Shown here in pieces: positions 1 through 5,041 of a DNA stretch of 5,041 nt. The notes under the pieces were generated by a model. The model had not been told where the DNA came from, searched no databases, and saw only the letters and a list, made by a program, of their open reading frames with translations. The DNA is taken from contig JABFXT010000535.1 in the NCBI GenBank assembly GCA_013361595.1, positions 1-5,041 on the forward strand. The letters are read 5' to 3'. This stretch comes from Nocardia sp. Its GTDB lineage: Bacteria > Actinomycetota > Actinomycetes > Mycobacteriales > Mycobacteriaceae. Each line of letters begins with the position of its first letter. Positions within the stretch are counted from its first letter, which is position 1. The translations under genes were made by a program, and so were the position numbers.

Positions 1-1776
1 GTGGGCATCGCCAGGCGTCTCCTCCCCTGGGGGCGGGTGCTGGCCGAGCTTCCTTCGCAACGACCGCTGGTGGTCGGTGATTGCCGAGACCGGCCGATCA
101 GATACAAGGTCGGCCGTGCGGCGCGAGTGGTGCTACTCGGGTATGCCCTCATCGACGAGGACACCCTGCTCGATCATGCGATGTCGATCGATACGGTCGC
201 CCGCTGGCGAAGGGTACTGGACTCGATCGACGGATGCTTCCACGCCGTCGTCGATGTGAACGGCGAAACCCTCATCTGTGGTGGGGATGACGGGTCCTGC
301 GGCCTGTACCGGGGCCGGGTCGGCGGAATCGATATCGCCGCGGATACGGTGCATGCGCTTCGGCATCTCGCCGGGACGAAGCTCGATCCCGGCGCCCTCG
401 CCGCGCATCTGCTCGAGCCGATACCCCATCACCTCGCACAACGTCCATTGCTCGCCGGCATCGAGCCGGTCCCGGTGGGGTCCGGGCTGCTGATCGCGCC
501 GAGCGGCGCGGCCCGGTCGATCGGCGGTGTCCGGGCACCGACCGCGGTCCGGGATCTCACCGAGGGGGCGGCCGAGGTCCGGGCCCGGCTCGTGACCGCC
601 GTAGCGGCGCGTACCGCGGCGGGCGGCACCGTCACGTCGGAGTTCTCGGGCGGGTACGACTCCACAACGCTCGGGTTCCTCGCCGCGCGGGGCCCGGCGC
701 AGGTCAAGGTGGTCACGGCGCAGGGACGCGATTCCGCCAACGAGGACCTCGCCTGGGCCGCGCGGGCGGCCCGGTACCTACCGGACGTGGCGCACGCGAT
801 TCTCCCGGCCGCCGACCTACCGCACACTTACGCCGGGTTATGGGACGGACCGACCTGGTTGAACGAGCCTTCACCACTGATCGTCGGCAGAAGTCGCGTC
901 GGTGCGCTGGCACGGCTGGCATCGGAATTCGGTCCGGCCGTGCACCTGACCGGACATGGCGGCGACCATATCTTCGGTGGCCTGCCCACCCGCTTTCGCG
1001 ATCTGCTCTGGCACCGGCCGTTCACCGCGTGGCGGGGGCTGCGGGGCTTCGCGGCCCTCGGTGGATGGCGTCTGCGAGATGTGGTGCGCGACTCCGTCGA
1101 TCCCACCGGTTTCCACTCGTGGTGGCGGAAGAACACCAGGCCGGTCGTGAGTCGGCCGGTCAGACGTAAACCGATGCTGGGCTGGGCGATTCCGCCGTCG
1201 GCGCCGGTGTGGACAACCGAAGCGGCCTTCGGTGCGATCGGCGAGGGCATCACCTGGATGGCGTCGGCTACCGAACCGTTGGCGCCGGAGCGCGGCGGTC
1301 ACGTCGAACTGGAGACCATCATCGAGGGTGCCAGAGCGGTGGCCGTACTGAATCGTCTGTCGTTGGCTTCGGGTGGGCCCCCGTCGACGGCGCCCTATTT
1401 CGATGACGGGGTGATAACCGCTGCCCTGTCGGTAGCCGTGGAGCATCGGGTCAGCGCGTGGACATACAAACCATTGCTCGGTGCTTCGGTACGGGGGCTC
1501 GTTCCCGATCCGGTGCTACGGCGACAGACCAAGGACGACGGTTCGCACGACGTCGAGGCCGGATTGCGTGCGCACCGAGACGAACTCGTCGCCCTGTGGG
1601 AAGGTTCGCGAATGGGCGAGATCGGCCTCGTCGACTCGGCGAAACTGAAAGAGCTCTGCGCGCGTCCCAGTTCGTTCGAGCTGGAAGAGGGGACGATGTT
1701 CACGACGATCGCGTGTGAGCTCTGGCTACGCGATCTGGAACGTGATTTCGTCGAACCGGCACAGCAGTACGGATAG
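1..1776 (+). CDS. Lasso peptide macrolactam cyclase (C protein, asparagine synthetase-like), probably 5' partial
   Basis: This enzyme closes the macrolactam ring of a lasso peptide. It adenylates an Asp or Glu side chain of the core peptide with ATP, and the freed N-terminal amine then attacks it. The 591 visible residues have the two-part layout of the family. An N-terminal glutaminase-like domain covers about residues 1-180 and a synthetase domain covers about 190-590. The synthetase domain carries the ATP-pyrophosphatase loop SGGYDST (216-222), the GHGGDHIFGG motif (318-327), a PYFDDGV segment (465-471) and YKPLLGASVRGL followed by RRQTKDD (489-513). These distinguish lasso cyclases (McjC/LarB-like) from true asparagine synthetases. 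The GTG at position 1 is in frame, but family members usually have another 10-15 residues before the stretch aligned here, so the true start probably lies left of the window. The gene ends in TAG 19 bases before the B1 gene. Leu280 uses TTA (838-840), a rare codon at this G+C content. The family call is very secure; the start is not. Confidence 0.95.
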   Translation: MGIARRLLPWGRVLAELPSQRPLVVGDCRDRPIRYKVGRAARVVLLGYALIDEDTLLDHAMSIDTVARWRRVLDSIDGCFHAVVDVNGETLICGGDDGSCGLYRGRVGGIDIAADTVHALRHLAGTKLDPGALAAHLLEPIPHHLAQRPLLAGIEPVPVGSGLLIAPSGAARSIGGVRAPTAVRDLTEGAAEVRARLVTAVAARTAAGGTVTSEFSGGYDSTTLGFLAARGPAQVKVVTAQGRDSANEDLAWAARAARYLPDVAHAILPAADLPHTYAGLWDGPTWLNEPSPLIVGRSRVGALARLASEFGPAVHLTGHGGDHIFGGLPTRFRDLLWHRPFTAWRGLRGFAALGGWRLRDVVRDSVDPTGFHSWWRKNTRPVVSRPVRRKPMLGWAIPPSAPVWTTEAAFGAIGEGITWMASATEPLAPERGGHVELETIIEGARAVAVLNRLSLASGGPPSTAPYFDDGVITAALSVAVEHRVSAWTYKPLLGASVRGLVPDPVLRRQTKDDGSHDVEAGLRAHRDELVALWEGSRMGEIGLVDSAKLKELCARPSSFELEEGTMFTTIACELWLRDLERDFVEPAQQYG

Positions 1777-1779
1777 GAC

Positions 1780-1785
1780 GGGGGA
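1780..1785 (+). promoter_or_regulatory. Ribosome binding site of the PqqD-like gene
   Basis: A purine-rich GGGGGA lies ten bases before the ATG at 1796, just after the cyclase stop codon. It supports the ATG at 1796 over an in-frame ATG at 1715, which would lie inside the cyclase and add 27 residues unlike the family. A weaker AGG (1790-1792) sits closer to the start and could also contribute. Confidence 0.5.
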
Positions 1786-1795
1786 CAGCAGGATC

Positions 1796-2053
1796 ATGGG
1801 TGGGCTGACACTGCGACGGGGGTTGTCCTTCGCGGAAACGGCATACGGGGGAGTAATTCTCGATATGCGGCGGGGAGACTATTGGCGGTTGAACCCGGTC
1901 GGCGCGGCGGTGGTCGCCGCGCTCGTCGCCGACGGCGGTGCCGATCCGGTTGCCGCGATCACCGCGCAGTTCGAGATCGACGTGACGACGGCCCGGCGCG
2001 ATATCGACGAACTCCTGGATCGCCTTCGGGATCTCGGATTGGTGGTCGCATGA
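1796..2053 (+). CDS. PqqD-like RiPP recognition element (lasso B1 protein)
   Basis: This 85-residue protein is the stand-alone leader-binding subunit of a split lasso B protein. In the family it folds as a small winged helix (RiPP recognition element), binds the precursor's leader as an extra beta strand, and delivers it to the B2 peptidase and the cyclase. The N-terminal half has the PqqD signature: LRRGLSFAET (6-15), then ILDMRRGDYWRLNPVGAAVV (21-40) with the conserved D-x-R-x-G-x-Y-W-x-L-N-P-x-G pattern. Helical segments follow, ending in DIDELLDRLRDLGLV (69-83), typical of the C-terminal helix. Length and placement between cyclase and peptidase fit LarC-type proteins. The ATG at 1796 is chosen because the PqqD domain begins there and a ribosome binding site precedes it. 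Its TGA overlaps the next ATG (ATGA), which suggests coupled synthesis with B2. Alone it might be read as a PqqD of cofactor biosynthesis, but no other pqq gene is present. Confidence 0.93.
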   Translation: MGGLTLRRGLSFAETAYGGVILDMRRGDYWRLNPVGAAVVAALVADGGADPVAAITAQFEIDVTTARRDIDELLDRLRDLGLVVA

Positions 2054-2508
2054 GCTACCACATGTCGCTCGAGACCGGATTCCCCGCCGCCGGCGGAAGG
2101 TGGGAGCGGTTCTCCGCCCGGTGGGCGGTGCGAATCGCGGGACTCGTGGTCGTACTGTCCCCACGCCGGATCGAATGGCTACTGGTACAGCTACACCGGG
2201 GAAGCCGTCCCGCCTCGTTCGAAGAGGCCGAAAGATGGCGCCGGCAGGTGGTGGCGGTGAGTCCCGCCGCCGCGGGCCGATTCGGGTGCCTGCCGAGGTC
2301 GGTGGCCACCGTTCTGTTGAGCCGGCGATACGGTGCGTGGACCACGTGGTGTGTCGGCGTTCGCAACGAACTGCCGTTCGCGGCGCACGCGTGGGTCGAA
2401 GCGGAAGGCAGACTCGTCGGTGAGGCGGGAGATATGAACACTTTCAGTCGACTGGTCGTCGTCGGCAGTCACGCGAACGTGGGTGAGGATATCCGTGGAC
2501 AACGGTGA
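2050..2508 (+). CDS. Lasso peptide leader peptidase (B2 protein, transglutaminase-like cysteine protease)
   Basis: This 152-residue protein is the protease half of a split lasso B enzyme. It removes the leader from the B1-bound precursor and so frees the core's N-terminus for cyclisation. The family core is clear: GCLPRSVA (79-86) holds the likely nucleophile Cys80, and PFAAHAWVEAEG (109-120) holds His113. At the place of the usual third catalytic residue, twelve residues after the His, there is Glu125 (in LVGE) where McjB-type proteins have Asp. The N-terminal half has a hydrophobic stretch (about 28-48) without a clear signal peptide, so a cytoplasmic location is inferred. The ATG at 2050 overlaps the B1 stop and has only a weak ribosome site, consistent with re-initiation. 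A second in-frame ATG at 2062 would drop four residues. The last dozen residues run past the usual family core and overlap the start of the exporter gene. Confidence 0.92.
   Translation: MSYHMSLETGFPAAGGRWERFSARWAVRIAGLVVVLSPRRIEWLLVQLHRGSRPASFEEAERWRRQVVAVSPAAAGRFGCLPRSVATVLLSRRYGAWTTWCVGVRNELPFAAHAWVEAEGRLVGEAGDMNTFSRLVVVGSHANVGEDIRGQR
2483..2489 (+). promoter_or_regulatory. Ribosome binding site of the exporter gene, inside the B2 gene
   Basis: GTGAGGA lies five bases before the GTG at 2495, within the last codons of the B2 gene. It contains a good Shine-Dalgarno core (GAGGA). This favours GTG 2495 as the exporter start over the in-frame GTG at 2483, which is itself the first codon of this motif and has no comparable site before it. 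Confidence 0.6.
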
Positions 2509-4285
2509 ATTCCGGTCCGGTGATTCGTGGCCGCGTCGGGTCGGCGCTCTGCTCCGGCTGATCGCACCACACCGGAAGGCGCTGCTGGGAGCCACGGCAC
2601 TACTGCTGGTCGGTACGGCGCTTTCACTGGTGCAGCCGCTCCTCGCCGGGCAGGTGATCCGGGATGCGAGTGCGGGTGACGCGATCGCGTGGTCCCTGGC
2701 CGCGTTGGTGGGCGCCTACCTCCTGCATGCCGTCACCGATACCTGCGGGCTGTACATTCTCGAGCGCTCCGGTGAATCCGTGCTCTTGACGGTGCGCAAC
2801 CGCTTGTCCGGACATCTGCTGAGACTGAGCATCCCCACCCTCGATTCGCTCAGGATCGGGGACCTGATCTCGCGGGTGACAGTCGATCCGACGGTGATCC
2901 GAAACGTTGTCGGATCCACCCTCGTCCAGCTGTTGACCGGCGCGGTGACCCTCGTCGGAACGGTCGCGGTGATGCTCTGTCTCGACTGGCTCCTGTTCTC
3001 CATCGTCTTCGTGACCGTCGGAATCGCCGCGGCCGCAATGCTGCTGGTGATGACGAGGATCGAACGAGCCTCCACCGAACTGCAGGAGAGTGTCGGTGCG
3101 CTTTCCGCGGATATCGAACGAGCACTCGCCGGGGTGCGGACGGTGAAGGTGAACAATGCCGAAGGCCGTGAGCACGAGCGGTTGACCGAGTTGGCCGGCG
3201 AAGCGTATCGCGTCGGGGTTCGTGCCGCCCGGTTGCGGGCGCTGGGAAATCCGGCGATGCATCTCGCGGTCACCGGTTCGTTCGTCGTCTCCCTGGTCGT
3301 CGGCGGCGTCCGGGTGGCGAATCATCAGATGGAGTTGAGCAGCCTCGTTTCGATGATGCTCCTGGCGATGAATCTGTTGATTCCGGTCGGCGATCTCTTC
3401 AACGGCTCCGTCGGGCTCCAGCAGGCCCTGGGGGCCCTGAGCCGGATACGGTCGACACTCGAATTGCCGGGTGAGGACGTCGAGGATGCCCGGCGCAACG
3501 GCGTCGAATCGGATGGCGGGCCGGTGACCCCGACGCTCGGTGCACCCGATCGCGCGGGAGCCGAGGACTTCGCGCTGGAGTTCCGGGATGTGCATTTCTC
3601 CTATGCCGACCGGCCGGTGCTCGGCGGCGTGTCGTTTTCGGTGCCGGCGCGCGGGCATATTGCCCTGGTCGGGCAGTCGGGTGCCGGAAAGTCCACGGTG
3701 TTCTCGCTGGCGAGCAGGTTCTACGATCCGGACCACGGCGATATCCTGCTGGGTGGCCGGTCCTACACCGGCCGGCCGCGCCGGGCCTGGCGTTCCGAAG
3801 TCAGCCTGCTGGAACAGAACGCGCCACTGTTGTTCGGCAGTCTCCGGGACAACCTGACCTACCGGCAGCCCGGTCTCGCCGATGCCGACCTGCGCCGAGC
3901 GACCGAACTCGCGGGTCTGGACGATCTTGTCGCACGGCTTCCGCACGGTCTCGATACTCCGGTGGGCGAACACGGTGTGTTGCTCTCTGGGGGCGAACGT
4001 CAGCGTGTCGCGCTGGCACGGGCGTTGATACGCCGCCCGGTGCTGCTGATGCTGGACGAACCCACGGCGATGCTCGACGCCGAGACCGAGCAGGCATTGC
4101 ACGCGACCATTCGGACAGTGCGACAGGAATGCGCACTTCTGGTCATCGCTCATCGGCTGTCCACCATCCGTGAAGCGGATACCGTCGTATATCTCAAAGA
4201 CGGGTTGATCGTCGACAGCGGTCCGCACGACGATTTGGTTACCCACAATGCGGACTATCAGCAGCTCATCGGGGCGAAGGTGTAA
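2495..4285 (+). CDS. ABC exporter for the lasso peptide (D protein; fused membrane and ATPase domains)
   Basis: This 596-residue half-transporter should homodimerise in the cytoplasmic membrane, export the mature lasso peptide using ATP, and probably give the producer immunity. The order is a type I exporter membrane domain (about residues 15-320, six predicted helices near 31-54, 62-86, 145-166, 167-187, 255-276 and 283-302), a charged linker (about 326-358), then the ATPase domain. Motifs in the ATPase domain, numbered from GTG 2495, are Walker A GQSGAGKST (393-401), Q-loop Gln441, signature LSGGERQR (497-504), Walker B LLMLDEP with Glu522, and H-loop His553. All key residues are intact. 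There is no N-terminal C39 peptidase domain, as expected when a separate B2 enzyme removes the leader. GTG 2495 is chosen for its ribosome site; GTG 2483 would add four residues. The gene overlaps B2 by 14 bases. The substrate is inferred from the operon, since the sequence resembles multidrug/lipid exporters generally. Confidence 0.93.
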   Translation: MDNGEFRSGDSWPRRVGALLRLIAPHRKALLGATALLLVGTALSLVQPLLAGQVIRDASAGDAIAWSLAALVGAYLLHAVTDTCGLYILERSGESVLLTVRNRLSGHLLRLSIPTLDSLRIGDLISRVTVDPTVIRNVVGSTLVQLLTGAVTLVGTVAVMLCLDWLLFSIVFVTVGIAAAAMLLVMTRIERASTELQESVGALSADIERALAGVRTVKVNNAEGREHERLTELAGEAYRVGVRAARLRALGNPAMHLAVTGSFVVSLVVGGVRVANHQMELSSLVSMMLLAMNLLIPVGDLFNGSVGLQQALGALSRIRSTLELPGEDVEDARRNGVESDGGPVTPTLGAPDRAGAEDFALEFRDVHFSYADRPVLGGVSFSVPARGHIALVGQSGAGKSTVFSLASRFYDPDHGDILLGGRSYTGRPRRAWRSEVSLLEQNAPLLFGSLRDNLTYRQPGLADADLRRATELAGLDDLVARLPHGLDTPVGEHGVLLSGGERQRVALARALIRRPVLLMLDEPTAMLDAETEQALHATIRTVRQECALLVIAHRLSTIREADTVVYLKDGLIVDSGPHDDLVTHNADYQQLIGAKV

Positions 4286-4299
4286 CCGGTGGACGCCGT

Positions 4300-4326
4300 G
4301 CGCGGTCCAGGACCCGGGATCCGCGC
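4300..4326. terminator. Possible bidirectional terminator hairpin between convergent operons
   Basis: GCGCGGTCC (4300-4308) pairs with GGA-T-CCGCGC (4317-4326). This gives a nine-pair, G+C-rich stem with a single bulged T at 4320 and an eight-base loop. It lies 15 bases after the exporter stop and 10 bases beyond the stop of the minus-strand gene, the right place to end both transcripts. No T-run follows on either strand, so it would be an atypical terminator of the kind often proposed in actinomycetes. The rest of this 50-base gap shows nothing else. Confidence 0.4.
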
Positions 4327-4335
4327 CGGAAGGGC

Positions 4336-4887
4336 TCAGCGCGGACGATAGTCGGCGACGAGCCATTCACCGCCGACCCGCTGCACGCTGACGGTCACCA
4401 ATGTCGCCGCGCCGACCGGTTCCGGATGCCGGACGTTGCGGGTCTGCTGGTTCGCGAAGACGGTGACGTTGTAGTTGTCGCCGTCCACAGCGTCGACGGC
4501 CGTGCTCACGACCTCGGCCTGGGCGACGACTTCGGACTCGGTCATGACATCGGCGAGTGTGGCGCTGACGGTGTCGTAGCGATGGGACAGTCCGGCGGTG
4601 GTGCCCTGCCGGATACCGGCGAAGAACGTATCGAGGCTCCGGAAGTCGTAGGTCAGCGAACGTTTCGCGTAGTCGGCCGCGACGGCGGCGACCCGGTCGC
4701 CGTCGGTGATGCGGCCGCGCAGTTCGTCCAGTTCGTTCTCGGCGGAATACCAGCGCCAGCCGAGCAGAGCCGCCAACGCCACGACCGATACCGCTGCGAG
4801 TCCCCACGCCGACAGCGTGGCCCACGGCCCGGCCGCACGCTGCCGGCCGGGCTCGCGTTCGTCGCTGTACTCCGCTGTCTCGCTCAC
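4336..4887 (-). CDS. Mce-associated membrane protein (Mas family)
   Basis: This 183-residue protein resembles the Mce-associated proteins encoded at the 3' ends of mce operons in Nocardia, Rhodococcus and Mycobacterium. Those operons encode lipid or sterol importers of the cell envelope, and Mas proteins are thought to stabilise or assist the complex. A short charged cytoplasmic N-terminus (1-22) is followed by one membrane helix (about 24-44), a short charged, probably helical stalk (48-62), and an external NTF2-like domain (about 65-183). The domain contains YAKRSLTYDF (73-82) and ends in GGEWLVADYRPR, a typical ending for this fold. There is no lipobox or signal-peptidase site, so the helix likely acts as an anchor. 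The start is GTG with GAGGG (4894-4898) six bases upstream. This gene converges on the lasso operon and belongs to a different transcription unit. The yrbE, mceA-F and ATPase genes are not visible; they would lie right of the window. Confidence 0.85.
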   Translation of the reverse strand: MSETAEYSDEREPGRQRAAGPWATLSAWGLAAVSVVALAALLGWRWYSAENELDELRGRITDGDRVAAVAADYAKRSLTYDFRSLDTFFAGIRQGTTAGLSHRYDTVSATLADVMTESEVVAQAEVVSTAVDAVDGDNYNVTVFANQQTRNVRHPEPVGAATLVTVSVQRVGGEWLVADYRPR

Positions 4888-4979
4888 TGTGGGCCCTCGT
4901 TCGTTCCGGGAGTGACTGTGCCGCAGGCGGACAGGAACGTGACGCGGAGTCCGCTCGGCTGTATCCGGGTGGACTTCAT
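4884..4979 (-). CDS. Possible 31-codon ORF ahead of the Mce-associated gene, lipobox-like
   Basis: An ATG at 4979-4977 opens a 31-residue frame that starts MKSTRIQPSG and ends TNEGPQ. Its stop overlaps the GTG start of the Mce-associated gene (GTGA), and its ATG overlaps the stop of the frame upstream (ATGA). Third positions are about 80% G/C (25 of 31), higher than in the other two frames of that strand over the same stretch, which fits coding. LSAC at residues 16-19 looks like a lipobox, but the hydrophobic stretch before it is too short for a convincing signal peptide. The frame is also open upstream to the window edge, so this could be the end of a longer gene. I do not recognise it; it may be a small envelope peptide, a coupling ORF, or chance. 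Confidence 0.35.
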   Translation of the reverse strand: MKSTRIQPSGLRVTFLSACGTVTPGTNEGPQ

Positions 4980-5041
4980 CGGCACACCGCCCGATTCTGC
5001 GTTCCGGTGAGGCCCGCCGGGGTGAACGGCCAGGCCGGACA
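4976..5041 (-). CDS. Possible C-terminal end of the next gene of the Mce-type operon (partial)
   Basis: Reading leftward on the minus strand from the right edge, one frame gives 21 residues before a TGA: CPAWPFTPAGLTG, then TQNRAVCR. Third positions are G/C in 17 of 21 codons, the best of the three frames. The stop overlaps the ATG of the following small ORF, as in an operon. Two cysteines and the WPFTPAGL stretch look protein-like, and the position suggests an Mce-family protein or lipoprotein. The fragment is too short to name. A second frame is also open here, and the call depends on sequence to the right of the window. Confidence 0.4.
   Translation of the reverse strand, partial: CPAWPFTPAGLTGTQNRAVCR

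Noticed and set aside
871..1446. 191-codon minus-strand frame opposite the cyclase
   Set aside because: It is antisense to a conserved part of the cyclase, has a low-complexity Arg/Gly/Pro composition and no plausible start context.
1..1776. True asparagine synthetase (AsnB)
   Set aside because: The SGGYDST loop, the GHGGDHIFGG motif and the lasso-type KPLL...TKDD segment, with B1, B2 and exporter genes following, indicate a lasso cyclase, not amino acid biosynthesis.
1715..1795. Longer B1 protein starting at the ATG at 1715
   Set aside because: The extra 27 residues overlap the end of the cyclase, are unlike PqqD proteins and have no good ribosome site; ATG 1796 fits the family length.
1882..2049. 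Upstream extension of the B2 frame to 1882
   Set aside because: The added segment is an Arg-rich out-of-frame reading of the B1 gene; the B2 family match begins after ATG 2050.
2624..4366. 580-codon open frame on the minus strand, opposite the exporter gene
   Set aside because: It lies antisense to an exporter with all ABC motifs. Its translation is rich in Arg, His and Gln with no recognisable domain, and such frames are expected opposite G+C-biased codons.
4426..5010. 194-codon plus-strand frame opposite the Mce-associated gene
   Set aside because: The opposite strand has a convincing Mas protein with a membrane helix and a ribosome site. This frame has no domain and crosses several overlaps of the minus-strand genes.
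4888..5040. N-terminal extension of the Mce-associated protein to the right edge in the same frame
   Set aside because: The frame has no stop, but the extension is Arg/Pro-rich with weak third-position bias. A well-placed ribosome site precedes the GTG at 4887.
1..5041. CRISPR arrays, tRNA or rRNA genes, insertion sequences, long direct repeats
   Set aside because: Reading both strands I saw no repeat-spacer pattern, no tRNA-like cloverleaf, no transposase and no long repeats; nearly all bases are in coding sequence.

Overview
The window is G+C-rich (about two thirds by eye, with strong G/C third positions). It looks like chromosomal DNA of a Mycobacteriales actinomycete, most plausibly Nocardia or a close relative such as Rhodococcus. 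The G+C content and GTG starts show only a high-GC actinomycete. The narrower call rests on an Mce-associated membrane protein on the minus strand, a family typical of that order.

Positions 1-4285 (plus strand) hold a compact operon for making and exporting a lasso peptide, a ribosomally made peptide whose tail is threaded through a macrolactam ring. The gene order is C, B1, B2, D. First is an asparagine-synthetase-like macrolactam cyclase (1-1776, probably cut by the left edge). Next come a PqqD-like leader-binding protein (1796-2053), a transglutaminase-like leader peptidase (2050-2508) and an ABC exporter (2495-4285). The first two are 19 bases apart and the other junctions overlap, so the four are almost certainly co-transcribed and translationally coupled. 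In the known pathway, B1 binds the precursor's leader and presents it to B2, which cuts the leader off. The cyclase adenylates an Asp or Glu side chain and closes the ring, and D exports the product. The order matches the lariatin-type arrangement (A-C-B1-B2-D). The precursor gene (A) is not in the window and should lie just left of position 1, so the product cannot be predicted.

Positions 4286-4335 separate two convergent transcription units and contain a G+C-rich hairpin that could serve as a terminator.

Positions 4336-5041 (minus strand) are the 3' end of a different operon. A single-pass Mce-associated protein (4336-4887) is preceded by a possible 31-codon ORF (4884-4979) and by the possible C-terminal end of another protein running off the right edge (4976-5041). 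These junctions are also 4-base stop/start overlaps. This unit belongs to Mce-type lipid import and marks the right boundary of the lasso cluster.
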